A stretch of DNA of 64,000 nt from a bacterium (GTDB lineage: Bacteria > Zhuqueibacterota > QNDG01 > DSAB01). Positions 44,230 to 55,694 of this stretch are shown one piece after another. Location: positions 1 to 64,000 of the forward strand of contig DSAB01000121.1 in assembly GCA_011388275.1 (NCBI GenBank), in the 5' to 3' direction. Each line of letters begins with the position of its first letter. The first letter of the stretch is position 1. Made by a program: the position numbers and the translations under genes. Below the pieces are notes generated by a model. It saw only the letters and a program-made list of their open reading frames with translations. It searched no databases and was not told the origin of the DNA.

Positions 44230-46857
44230 ATGAACCCCGTCTTGCTTTTCATCTGTCGAGCATTTTTCCTGTTCGCTCCCTTGTTTGAGTCTCCCTGGGT
44301 GGAGATTCCTCTGGATATTCGCCCTTTTTCCCCACCCGGCCAAAACACCGATTCAACGGTTTTCCTTCAGCGCCCGAGAATAAGCCTGGCCCTCAGCGGC
44401 GGAGGCGCGCGCGGCCTTGCGCATATCGGTGTTTTGAAAGTTCTGGACAGCCGATCGATCCCCATTGACGGCATCTCCGGCACCAGTATGGGGGCCGTAA
44501 TGGGCGGATTGTATGCCCTTGGGTATTCGGCGGCTCAAATCGAAAGTCTGGCCTATCAAATCGATTGGGATCAGCTTTTAAGCGATTCGCCCAGGCGACA
44601 ACAACTGTTTTTGGGTCAAAAAGATGAAACCACGGAATCGATCTTTCAGATCCGGCTGAACGGATTGGCCCCTGAAATCCCTTCAGCCTGGTTAACCGGA
44701 CAAAAAGTAACAGCCATGCTCTCTGAAATGATTCTTCTTTCACCCGCCCCTTTCACACGCGATTTCAACCGTCTTCCCGTACCTCTCAGAATCGTGACAA
44801 CGGATCTGGTTTCGGGTAAAAAAGTGGTGTTATCTAAGGGCAGTCTTATCAACGCGATGAGAGCCTCGCTGGCTATCCCTCTCCTTTTTACGCCGGTGGT
44901 CATGGATTCGATGCTCCTTGTCGATGGGGGCCTGGTTCAAAATCTGCCTGTTGAGGAGGCGCAGGAATTCGGCAATGATATCATTATCGCCGTGGATGCT
45001 TCATCCAAACCCAGAGAACTTACCGCTCTAAGGGCACCATGGCAAATTGCGGATCAGGTAACAACCATCATGCAGAAAGAACAGCTCAAGGAACAATTGA
45101 GCCTGGCGGATGTCGCGCTGACCGTTGACTTGCAGGAATACTCCAATACGGACTTTCGGCATATCAAATCCATCATTCAAAGAGGCGAAGAAGCCGCCAT
45201 TAAAAACCTTCCCAAAATAGAATCCCTTTTGATCCGGCCGGAACCGGATTCCATTCTTCCTGTCTCTGTAATTTCCCTGTCAGGAATAAACCGCCTGGAC
45301 AATCAGCAATTAACCGACATATTGAATCTGTCACCCGGTCGTCTTCCATTCTCCCAAGTTCTCTGGGCCGGAGAGGTGCTTCGTCAAACCGGATTTTTCG
45401 AAGCGGTTCGACTTTTTTACCGCGCCCAAACACAAGAACTTTTGTTTCAATTAACCGAAAATCCTCCTGTCAATCGAATCCGCCTGATGGGGAATCGTGT
45501 TCTTTCAGACTCTCTGATACAATCTGTACTGACTGTTGCACCTGGTGTCCTGAATTTTCAACATATCGACAGAGGTTGTCGAAATATCATCGATCTATAT
45601 AAAAAACAAGGTTATGCATTGGCCCGTATCGACACAACAATTCTTTCATCAGATGGAACACTCATATTTTTCATCCATGAAGGGAGAGTACGGCGGGTCG
45701 AGATCTTAGGTAATAACCACACCCATTCTTCGGTCATACAAAGAGAATGGCCTATCAAGGCAGAAGATGTTTTCAATATCGAGAACGCTCAGCAGGGAGT
45801 AGAAAATATATACAGCACTCGATATTTTGACAGTGTCCGTTATGATCTTGATGCTCATGATGACGGTTTTGATTTGAAAATCCTGGTTGACGAACACAGC
45901 TACCGCCTGATGCGATGGGGGCTGCGGTACGACCTCGAGCGTCTGACGTCCACACAAGTGGAACTCGTTGAAGAAAATCTGACGGGCCGCGGTGGAAAAT
46001 TATCTGTCAAAGGTATTTTGGGAAGAAAAGATGAGTATCTGCTGGTACGGTTATGGTCTGATCGACTTTTTAATACGCTTTTTACTTATGACGTCTCTTT
46101 TGGTGCCGGCCGCTTTCTCTGGGATTATTATCGAGACCTCGAACAGTTCGATACGTACAAACAAACATTTACGCACGGCGCGATTATCCTCGGCCGGCAA
46201 ATGCGACGGCTGGGAACCCTGTCCTTTAAGCTGTCTTCTGAAAAAGTTCGTCTGACTCCTGAAATGGGTACAGCGCCTCGTGAAAATCTGCTCATCCGGG
46301 CGCTGACCATTCGATCGGAAGTAGACACCCGGAACAAAACGCCTTTCCCGAATACGGGAGAACGTCACATCCTTGAATCTCAGTTTTCAGGTCCCTATCT
46401 GGGGAGTGACGCGACATTTTCCCGTCTGTTTTCCAGTATGGAGCTGTTCTACTCGCCTCATTCAATGCTCTGCATTCATCCTCGAATCTCCTGGGGTTCG
46501 GCTAACCATTCTGTCCCATTTGTCAGATACTTTAACCTGGGAGGGCTGCACAGTTTCATGGGACTGCCTGAGAGGGCGGTTTACGGGAAGCGCCTGTTTG
46601 TCCTGAACGGTGAAATTATTTTCAACATTCCTCTGCTTCCGTGGCTGGAACCGCGCCTGCATCTGCGGTACGACTTCGGTGGAGTATGGAAAACCTTTTC
46701 ACAAATCAAATGGGACGATTTACAATGGGGAACCGGATTGATTCTTTCCGTCAATTCGCCGCTCGGACCCATCTATATGGGACGCGGTTCCCACAGTGAA
46801 GGATATCATCAGTGGTATCTATCGGCAGGCCGTTCTTTCTATCTGCCCTTCCGTTGA
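44230..46857 (+). CDS. Patatin-like phospholipase fused to POTRA repeats and a BamA-type barrel
   Basis: 875 aa from ATG 44230, which gives a signal-peptide-like start (MNPVLLFICRAFFLF); the frame is open from 44083 and no good ribosome site decides. A patatin domain comes first: oxyanion loop GGGARG (about 44397), nucleophile in GTSMG (Ser codon 44485-44487) and the DGG Asp partner. Two to three POTRA repeats follow (VISLSGINRLDN, NRIRLMGNRVLS, RVEILGNNH), then a 16-strand Omp85 barrel. The layout is related to PlpD of Pseudomonas (type Vd secretion), where the lipase is carried to the cell surface. It would act on phospholipids or lipids outside or at the outer membrane. Confidence 0.88.
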   Translation: MNPVLLFICRAFFLFAPLFESPWVEIPLDIRPFSPPGQNTDSTVFLQRPRISLALSGGGARGLAHIGVLKVLDSRSIPIDGISGTSMGAVMGGLYALGYSAAQIESLAYQIDWDQLLSDSPRRQQLFLGQKDETTESIFQIRLNGLAPEIPSAWLTGQKVTAMLSEMILLSPAPFTRDFNRLPVPLRIVTTDLVSGKKVVLSKGSLINAMRASLAIPLLFTPVVMDSMLLVDGGLVQNLPVEEAQEFGNDIIIAVDASSKPRELTALRAPWQIADQVTTIMQKEQLKEQLSLADVALTVDLQEYSNTDFRHIKSIIQRGEEAAIKNLPKIESLLIRPEPDSILPVSVISLSGINRLDNQQLTDILNLSPGRLPFSQVLWAGEVLRQTGFFEAVRLFYRAQTQELLFQLTENPPVNRIRLMGNRVLSDSLIQSVLTVAPGVLNFQHIDRGCRNIIDLYKKQGYALARIDTTILSSDGTLIFFIHEGRVRRVEILGNNHTHSSVIQREWPIKAEDVFNIENAQQGVENIYSTRYFDSVRYDLDAHDDGFDLKILVDEHSYRLMRWGLRYDLERLTSTQVELVEENLTGRGGKLSVKGILGRKDEYLLVRLWSDRLFNTLFTYDVSFGAGRFLWDYYRDLEQFDTYKQTFTHGAIILGRQMRRLGTLSFKLSSEKVRLTPEMGTAPRENLLIRALTIRSEVDTRNKTPFPNTGERHILESQFSGPYLGSDATFSRLFSSMELFYSPHSMLCIHPRISWGSANHSVPFVRYFNLGGLHSFMGLPERAVYGKRLFVLNGEIIFNIPLLPWLEPRLHLRYDFGGVWKTFSQIKWDDLQWGTGLILSVNSPLGPIYMGRGSHSEGYHQWYLSAGRSFYLPFR

Positions 46858-46861
46858 AAAA

Positions 46862-46897
46862 ACCCCGTTCTGAAAAACGAACGGGGTCTATTTTTTT
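46862..46897. terminator. Bidirectional rho-independent terminator
   Basis: ACCCCGTTC and GAACGGGGT (9 bp) with an 8-nt loop, followed by a T-run on the plus strand and preceded by A-run on the plus strand, so it can serve both the patatin gene and the convergent FecR gene. Confidence 0.85.
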
Positions 46898-46923
46898 CTT
46901 GTGCCGTTCTGGTCTTTTGGCCC

Positions 46924-47682
46924 CTATTCCTGGAGTCGGTTCCTTATTTTTTCGTCTCTCTTTTTATTCCAGAGAACCCACGGATCTTTTTCGTCTTTGT
47001 CTTTATGGGAGAAAGATCCTTGAGATACGATCCGGCCCTGTTTGTCAATGGTGACCTGCTGCATGGATTGAATAATCACCATCCATTCTTCCACACTCAC
47101 TTCATGGGGAGGAGCGATTTGCCTGGGTCCCTCTATTTGACGAGGAATCGGAGAATGGATGGCGGGTTCTTTTTTATCAATCGCGTTGGTAATTCGAACC
47201 TCCCCGCTGTAAACTTTTAGCTGTGTGGTAGAATCGGTTTCCACCTTCAGCCGAAAAACCGTTCCCGTTATGGCCGCAGCCGCAATGGGAGCCGAGACAT
47301 CGAATTCGGTTTCTGCCTCAATTTTTCCGACGGCCCCCCAAATCTCGCCTTCGGCAAGATGAATTTGGGTGGAAACCTGTTTCTCCCTGGTCTCTTCATA
47401 CAGCCTGATAATGTCCACCTCTGTTCGTGGAGCCAGCCGTATGATATCCAGTTGGGCCAAATCCAGCTCGGCCCTTGATTCTGAAAAGGTTCTGACCTTA
47501 TCGCCGGATAATATCTCGGTGTTTACCGGTGCGCTTGTCCATTCTTCCAAATGGATTGCTTTTCTTCTAACCTGTCCGTCAATGTATGTGACAATGCCCT
47601 TCCTGTTCTGATCGGCCTGTTCTCCCGCGGCCGCAGAAAGAAGGAACATCAGACCGGGCATCCATAAAGCGAAGCGTTTCAT
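46924..47682 (-). CDS. FecR-domain secreted protein
   Basis: 252 aa. Signal peptide (about 1-20), then a FecR/PBP-like domain (about 30-170: VTYIDGQVRRKA, ILSGDKVRTFSESRAELDL, TEVDIIRLYEE, AITGTVFRLKVE). The C-terminal part is charged. Many such proteins are not anti-sigma regulators but periplasmic proteins of unknown function. No sigma factor or TonB gene is adjacent. The start overlaps the end of the preceding gene by 4 bp. Confidence 0.75.
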   Translation of the reverse strand: MKRFALWMPGLMFLLSAAAGEQADQNRKGIVTYIDGQVRRKAIHLEEWTSAPVNTEILSGDKVRTFSESRAELDLAQLDIIRLAPRTEVDIIRLYEETREKQVSTQIHLAEGEIWGAVGKIEAETEFDVSAPIAAAAITGTVFRLKVETDSTTQLKVYSGEVRITNAIDKKEPAIHSPIPRQIEGPRQIAPPHEVSVEEWMVIIQSMQQVTIDKQGRIVSQGSFSHKDKDEKDPWVLWNKKRDEKIRNRLQE

Positions 47683-49121
47683 TTCGAACCTCCCACACCT
47701 TCTTCAGGATAATACCGGCTGTAGACCAGATCGACCAGCTTGATGGCCTCTCTGGAAAAAGGATCGACATCTCTTTTAAAAAGTTCGTTGTCAATCAGAA
47801 TTTTTGCAACGCGCCAGCTTTCAGCTTCGTTGAGCTTGTTGATCAAATCATGATAGGAGTTATCGTCACCATTAAATAATTTTTTGATAAAGATTTTCTC
47901 GGATTTTGTTTCAATAAAAGACCCGAGGCCCTCCCTTTCAATGGGCTTTTCTCCATATTCTCCCATATCATCGGTATTCGACAAAAGGGCCGCCTCACCT
48001 GACTCCTCTTCTTCCTCATTTTTCTGATCTCTTCGAATGATTCGCATGGTTTTCGGTTTGGCCGGCTGTTGGTCTTCATTTTCAGTAATCTCATGATATT
48101 TTTCTTTCGAGGTCTTGTGCGGCGCTTCGGTGATCTCGGTTTCCTGATGTTTTTCCGTATCAGGCTCGGTCATTTGGTCAAGATCCCAGGTTTCTTCCGA
48201 AGAGATTTCCGTTTTATCTTCGCCCATTCCGGTGATGGATTCCTCTGGTTCATCAACCTCGGAAATGCTGAAGACATCTTCATGTTGAGAATCGGTTTTT
48301 GGTTCCTCAACGAATGTCTCCTGACCTTCCGAACCGGATGTTGAAAACTCCTGTTCAAATTCAATATACCGCTTTAAAATCATCTCCAGATCTTCTTTTA
48401 AAAAAACCGATTTCCCCAGTTTCATTTCAACATCAAGAGCGCGCCGAAAGTTCCACAGATTTCGGTCAGCTAAAAACTGCTGGAGAACACCTCCCTCCAC
48501 TCGAATCACATCTTCTCCCTTGGATTCGGAAAGAAAGTCTGTTAGAACAGAGAAATCTCTCAGTGTTTCAGAAACAGGATCCGATTCAAAAATGCGCTGC
48601 ATTACATCACTGACAATCTCACTATATGTTTCATTATTCAAAAGTGTCAGGTTTTTCTGTAAACAGGTTCTCAATACCGTTTCCGCATAGGGCAGGTCGT
48701 GAACAATGGAACCGAAAACCGGCTCAACATTCTCGAGAGAAATTTCTTTTCTCTCTTCAAAGAGAAGTCGTCTCATGGTATCCGCGGGCTTAATGAGATA
48801 ATCAAGTCGCAATACAAGAGCCCGTCGAAGAATCTCGTCAACTTCCCGAGATGAAAACGTTGCCGCCTCTTTAAAAATTTCAAAAAACTTTGCCTGAAGA
48901 CGTTCGATATCCTCCCTGCGAATCTCGAAATGGGGAGTGGCCTGGATAGAAAAAGGCGCTTCTTTCCGAATCAAAAATTCGACCCGCCTCATAAATACCC
49001 TTTTCACATAATCGGGTATGGCCTGGTCAGATGTGATTTTACCAAAACGGACTTTCTCGGATCCCTGAAGGATCCGCTTTTTCAGACTGGTCATTAATAC
49101 GACCGTCTCATCTTCCCACAT
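47679..49121 (-). CDS. Unknown acidic protein beside archease and FecR
   Basis: 480 aa from ATG 49121, chosen because AAAGG sits 8 bp upstream; the frame extends to 49196 across the archease end. No recognised domain. Residues about 1-290 are alpha-helical with repeated charged blocks (YVKRVFMRRVEFLIR, VDEILRRALVLRLDYLI, YAETVLRTCLQKN, EMILKRYIEFEQEF); residues about 290-400 are low-complexity and Glu/Asp rich; a compact C-terminal segment (FIKKLFNGDDNSYHDLINKL to YSRYYPEE) looks folded. No signal peptide. Between archease and FecR, with 4-bp overlap to the latter, so cotranscribed with the gyrase genes. Confidence 0.7.
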   Translation of the reverse strand: MWEDETVVLMTSLKKRILQGSEKVRFGKITSDQAIPDYVKRVFMRRVEFLIRKEAPFSIQATPHFEIRREDIERLQAKFFEIFKEAATFSSREVDEILRRALVLRLDYLIKPADTMRRLLFEERKEISLENVEPVFGSIVHDLPYAETVLRTCLQKNLTLLNNETYSEIVSDVMQRIFESDPVSETLRDFSVLTDFLSESKGEDVIRVEGGVLQQFLADRNLWNFRRALDVEMKLGKSVFLKEDLEMILKRYIEFEQEFSTSGSEGQETFVEEPKTDSQHEDVFSISEVDEPEESITGMGEDKTEISSEETWDLDQMTEPDTEKHQETEITEAPHKTSKEKYHEITENEDQQPAKPKTMRIIRRDQKNEEEEESGEAALLSNTDDMGEYGEKPIEREGLGSFIETKSEKIFIKKLFNGDDNSYHDLINKLNEAESWRVAKILIDNELFKRDVDPFSREAIKLVDLVYSRYYPEEGVGGSK

Positions 49122-49134
49122 ATCCGTTACCTTT

Positions 49135-49569
49135 CTATACATCAAAGAGCATTTTGGCTTCCCAATGGTTACCGTTCCATTGGAGGGAAAAGTCATGGCG
49201 TGTCACCGCCTTGATCTCTTTGCAAATATCATGCCTCGAAAGGTCAACGGGTTCCCCCCTTAAGATACCCTGGAACCGATAGTTGCCCGATTCCGATCGG
49301 GAAATATTGTCCCCTGTCACCCGGAAAAAAGCGTATGCCATTCCCTGCTCAAATAGAAAGAGTATCTCGCTGAGCCAGTCATGCAATAATAGATCTCCCC
49401 GTTGGGCATCGAAAAAACGGGTGGTGGTTTTTAGCGGCCGAACCGTTTTAAGATCAAGGATCAGCGACATCATTCCTTCGGCCGCCTTGCAGAATAGGGC
49501 ACTCCGGGTCTTCGCCCTGACTGTCATGCCGATATCTGCGGTATGCTCAAAGAAAGAAACGTCTGTCAT
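49135..49569 (-). CDS. Archease
   Basis: 144 aa. FEHTADIGM at the start and the [15 protein letters not shown] block are diagnostic, with conserved Asp/Glu for metal binding. Archease speeds turnover of RtcB-type RNA ligases and chaperones tRNA modification enzymes. RtcB is not encoded in the window. The gene overlaps the gyrA stop by 4 bp, so it is translationally coupled to gyrase. Confidence 0.92.
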   Translation of the reverse strand: MTDVSFFEHTADIGMTVRAKTRSALFCKAAEGMMSLILDLKTVRPLKTTTRFFDAQRGDLLLHDWLSEILFLFEQGMAYAFFRVTGDNISRSESGNYRFQGILRGEPVDLSRHDICKEIKAVTRHDFSLQWNGNHWEAKMLFDV

Positions 49570-52019
49570 TTTCCGTTATCGTTTCCATTTTCTTCTTCCT
49601 CCCGGATTACCCTGCAGACATCCGCAACATGATCGTCTTCATCAAGGCGGACCAGTCTGACGCCCTGAGTGTTTCTTCCAATGACCTTGATTTCGCTGAT
49701 TTTCTGTCTTATGACCAGTCCCCTGGCTGTAATCAACAGCAGATCGTCGTCGTCCAGAACGTCCATTATGGTCAGAAGCTTTCCAACTTTTTCTGTTGTG
49801 TGCAGGGTTATGATTCCCTTCCCTCCGCGATTGGTCACCCGGTAATCCGTATTGAGCGATCGTTTCCCATATCCCTTTTCAGTGACCACCATAAGCGTGC
49901 CTTCGCGTCGAACGACGACCATTCCCACCACTTTATCGGATTCTGAAAGAGCTATCCCTTTAACTCCGGCAGCGTTTCTGCCCATTGGCCTGACATCGGA
50001 CTCTCTGAAGCGGATCGCCTTACCCTCCCGAGTGCCGAGAATAATATCCTGTGTTCCGTCCGTAAGGGCCGTGCCGATCAGTCTGTCGCCCTCATTAATG
50101 CTGATGGCCTGTATGCCCACCTTGCGCGGATGGCTGAACGCATTCAACGGAGTCTTTTTCACCAGACCGGATCGTGTCGACAAGAACACATATTTGTCCG
50201 GTTCAAACGACTTCACCGGCACAACCGATGCTACTATCTCTCCTTTGTCAACCTGAATGAGGTTGACGATAGCCCGTCCGCGGGATCCCCTTCCAACCTG
50301 TGGAACCTCATGAACCTTCAGCCAATAGCATTTTCCCCAATCCGTGAAGAAAAGCAGATAGTGATGGGTTGAGGCAATAAAAAGATGCTCGATGGAATCC
50401 TGCTCTTTGAGTTCGGCCCCGATCACGCCTCTCCCGCCCCGAAGCTGCCTGCGATATCCGGACACGGGAAATCGTTTGATAAAACCCGAGTGTGTAATTG
50501 TAATAACCATATCTTCTTCGGCAATCATATCCTCCATGGAAAATTCTTCCGTTTCCGCAATAATCTCCGTACGTCTCGAATCGCCGTATTTTTCCTTCAG
50601 TTCCAGCAATTCGTCCCGGATAACATTCATTTGTCTGGTCCGGCTGCCGAGAATCTGTTTCAGTTTTTCAATCAACTTGATGATCTGGAGATATTCATCT
50701 TCGATCTTTTTTCTCTCGAGACCGGTGAGTCTCTGAAGCCTCATTTCCAATATCGCCTTGGACTGAATTTCCGACAATCCGAAGGTTTTCATCAGGTTGT
50801 TCTTTGCGGTTTCCGGATTACGAGATTTTTTAATCAGCTGTACGATTTCATCGATATGGTCCAGGGCAATCTTCAGCCCCTCCAGAATATGGGCCCGTTT
50901 TTCGGCTTTATCCAAATCGAAACGGGTCCTTCGAATGACGACCTCATAACGATGGTCGATAAAGGCCTGCAGCATCTCCTTTAATTTGAGAACCTTGGGT
51001 TTTCCATCGACCAGCGCCAGCAATATCACGCCAAAAGTGGTCTGCATCTGGGTGTGAACATACAGCTGATTAAGAATAACCCTGGGTTGGGCATCTCGTT
51101 TGAGCTCGATAACGATTCTCATGCCATCGCGGTCGGATTCATCTCTGAGATCGGATATCCCTTCAATTTTTTTCTCCTTGACCAAAGACGCAATGGCACT
51201 GATAAGGTTGGATTTATTGACCTGATAGGGTATTTCCGTAATCACAATGGCATCCCGGCTTCCCTTTCCTTTTTCAAGGGATGCTCGAGCCCGAATCAAA
51301 ACCTTGCCCCTTCCGGTTGCATAGGCTTCGCGGATACCCTGATCTCCGTAAATAATTCCACCCGTGGGGAAATCGGGACCCTTCAAATAACCCATAAGCG
51401 TTTCCGCTCGAATGTCGGGTCTTCCCAGAAGGGCAACTATGGCATCAATGACTTCGTTGAGGTTGTGGGGAGGAATATTGGTTGCCATGCCGACGGCAAT
51501 TCCGGACGCTCCATTGATAATCAGATTCGGCAGCATTGCCGGCATAACAAGGGGTTCCTCGAGCGATTCATCGAAGTTGGCCCCAAAATCAACGGTATTT
51601 TTTTCAATATCCCGGAGCATCTCCTCCGCGATACGGGTCAGCCGGGCCTCCGTATATCGCATGGCCGCAGCCGCGTCTCCGTCTACGGATCCAAAGTTGC
51701 CCTGCCCGTTAACCATGGGATATCGAAGAGAAAATTCCTGTACCATTCGAACCATGGAATCATAAACCGCCGCATCGCTATGGGGATGGTACTTTCCTAA
51801 AACATCTCCGACAATTCTTGCCGATTTTCTGAATGGCCGGTTAGAGGCCAGGCCCAGCTCATGCATACCGAACAGGATGCGTCGATGCACCGGTTTCAGC
51901 CCGTCTCTCACATCGGGAAGCGCCCTGGATACGATGACCGACATTGAATAATCAATATAGGAGCTCTTCATCTCCTCTTCTATGTAGACCGGTAAAATTC
52001 GATCGCGGTTTTCCGTCAT
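49566..52019 (-). CDS. gyrA: DNA gyrase subunit A
   Basis: 817 aa. Cleaves and rejoins DNA with GyrB to add negative supercoils. The N-terminal winged helix with the catalytic Tyr in [12 protein letters not shown] (AMRYTEARL), the tower and exit gate, and six C-terminal blades with the GyrA box QLRGGRG that identifies gyrase rather than topoisomerase IV. The quinolone-determining region reads [10 protein letters not shown], against HPHGDSAVYD in E. coli. Follows gyrB by 27 bp. Confidence 0.97.
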   Translation of the reverse strand: MTENRDRILPVYIEEEMKSSYIDYSMSVIVSRALPDVRDGLKPVHRRILFGMHELGLASNRPFRKSARIVGDVLGKYHPHSDAAVYDSMVRMVQEFSLRYPMVNGQGNFGSVDGDAAAAMRYTEARLTRIAEEMLRDIEKNTVDFGANFDESLEEPLVMPAMLPNLIINGASGIAVGMATNIPPHNLNEVIDAIVALLGRPDIRAETLMGYLKGPDFPTGGIIYGDQGIREAYATGRGKVLIRARASLEKGKGSRDAIVITEIPYQVNKSNLISAIASLVKEKKIEGISDLRDESDRDGMRIVIELKRDAQPRVILNQLYVHTQMQTTFGVILLALVDGKPKVLKLKEMLQAFIDHRYEVVIRRTRFDLDKAEKRAHILEGLKIALDHIDEIVQLIKKSRNPETAKNNLMKTFGLSEIQSKAILEMRLQRLTGLERKKIEDEYLQIIKLIEKLKQILGSRTRQMNVIRDELLELKEKYGDSRRTEIIAETEEFSMEDMIAEEDMVITITHSGFIKRFPVSGYRRQLRGGRGVIGAELKEQDSIEHLFIASTHHYLLFFTDWGKCYWLKVHEVPQVGRGSRGRAIVNLIQVDKGEIVASVVPVKSFEPDKYVFLSTRSGLVKKTPLNAFSHPRKVGIQAISINEGDRLIGTALTDGTQDIILGTREGKAIRFRESDVRPMGRNAAGVKGIALSESDKVVGMVVVRREGTLMVVTEKGYGKRSLNTDYRVTNRGGKGIITLHTTEKVGKLLTIMDVLDDDDLLLITARGLVIRQKISEIKVIGRNTQGVRLVRLDEDDHVADVCRVIREEEENGNDNGK

Positions 52020-52046
52020 CTACCCTTCCTGTAATAATAAAGTGAT

Positions 52047-54244
<2,198 letters not shown>

Positions 54245-54250
54245 GGATTC

Positions 54251-55381
54251 TTACTGATGCTCCTGAGAATTCAGTTTTATAGGCATGATCAGCATCATAA
54301 ACGACTCATTCTCCTTTTGACTGAGCGGTTTCACCACAGCTGCACGAACGGGATTCTTTAACGTGAATACTACCTTGTCGTCGTCTACGTGCTTTAGTAT
54401 ATCAAGTATGTACTGGGCGTTGTATCCGAGCTCCATGGGCTCGTCGTTATACTCCACATTCAGTTCTTCTCTGGCTTCGCCGCCAATATCAGCATCCTCC
54501 GAGCAGACCGCAAGTCTGTTCTGACTCAAAGAGAATCGTACCTGATGGGTCAATGCGCTTGAAAACAGGGATACTCGCTTAACCGTTGCCATAAGCAGTG
54601 ATCTGTCAACAACCATTTTTTTATCATTATCTCTGGGAATCACTTTTTCGTAATCCGGATACTCCCCTTCAACCAGACGTGTATATAGTGTCGTATTATC
54701 AAAAATAAAACACAGTCCGCCCTGGTTAAGCTGCAGTTTTATGTTACCCTCTTCATTTAAATTTTTCAGGGCTATTTGCACTGCCTTGGGCGGTATAATC
54801 ATTTGAATTCCCGCTTCATCGAAGCGAAAACTGCTGTCTATGATTTTTGATAAGCGATGGCCATCGGTCGCTACCATACGGAATTCATCCGGCATAATCT
54901 GCATATAAACACCCATTAGGGCCGGTCGAAGTTCTTCGGAGGAAACAGCAAAAATCGTCTTGCTGAACATGCGGCGCAGCAGATCATTTTTTAATTCGAT
55001 GGACCGTGCCTCTGAAAGAGAAGGGTTGTCGGGAAACTCATTTCTGGAAATACCCGCAACCTGATAGTATCCCTGATCTGTGGTTATTCGGACTCTCTTG
55101 GTTTCATCAAGCTCAAATTGGACCGGAATGGCGGGCAGAGAACGAATCATCTCTGTAATAACACGCGCCGGAAGGGCGATTGAACCCGTCTGTTCGATTT
55201 TTTTCGGTGTCACCCCTGTTGTAATGGATATTTCAAGATCAGTGCCTGTAATTTTTAGTTTTTCCTCGTCCAGTTCAAAAAGAATATTTTCCAGGATGGG
55301 TGTTGTCGAGCGGGTGGGAACCACACCGGATATTCTTTGAAGAGCTTCCAGCAGATCATTTTGAAGTATGGTAAATTTCAT
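54251..55381 (-). CDS. dnaN: DNA polymerase III beta clamp DnaN
   Basis: 376 aa from ATG 55381, with GGGAGGT 8 bp upstream; the frame opens at 55414. Three repeats of the clamp fold; FTILQNDLLEALQRISGVVPTRSTTPILENI at the start and the C-terminal MLIMPIKL peptide-binding segment are diagnostic. Sliding ring that holds polymerase III on DNA, loaded by HolB and partners. Second gene after dnaA. Confidence 0.96.
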   Translation of the reverse strand: MKFTILQNDLLEALQRISGVVPTRSTTPILENILFELDEEKLKITGTDLEISITTGVTPKKIEQTGSIALPARVITEMIRSLPAIPVQFELDETKRVRITTDQGYYQVAGISRNEFPDNPSLSEARSIELKNDLLRRMFSKTIFAVSSEELRPALMGVYMQIMPDEFRMVATDGHRLSKIIDSSFRFDEAGIQMIIPPKAVQIALKNLNEEGNIKLQLNQGGLCFIFDNTTLYTRLVEGEYPDYEKVIPRDNDKKMVVDRSLLMATVKRVSLFSSALTHQVRFSLSQNRLAVCSEDADIGGEAREELNVEYNDEPMELGYNAQYILDILKHVDDDKVVFTLKNPVRAAVVKPLSQKENESFMMLIMPIKLNSQEHQ

Positions 55382-55694
55382 TTTACTTACCTCCCGGGAT
55401 GAAAAACGGTCCATATCATACTATTATAAGAATTTTCTTAAAAATAAACAAGAAAAATAGTTGTTGTAGTAGTGCTGTGAAAAGAAAGAACAACTTTATT
55501 TAATAGAGAACAAACACATAAAAAAAAGAAACTTAAAAATATTATAATAATATAAATGTTTGTTGAATGATCGTGGAAAACCTCTCCTTTAATGGGGATA
55601 AATAAAAATCGAAACAGGTACTGTTTCGAAGAAGAAGGGTCTGTCCACAGAGAGGCCACACATAACTCAGATAACAGAGACCGTTGTCAACAAA
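55382..55694. other. Candidate replication origin segment between dnaA and dnaN
   Basis: 313 bp without a gene, very AT rich from about 55430 to 55560. Reading the minus strand it offers DnaA-box-like sites (TTTTCCACG at 55572-55580; TTATCCCCA at 55593-55601; CTGTCCACA on the plus strand at 55641-55649), then triplets TAC TAC AAC AAC TAT (complement of 55458-55472), then AT-rich tract ATTTTTCTTGTTTATTT. This order (boxes, triplets, AT-rich) is that of the DnaA-trio unwinding element in Bacillus. No experimental evidence. Confidence 0.5.
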
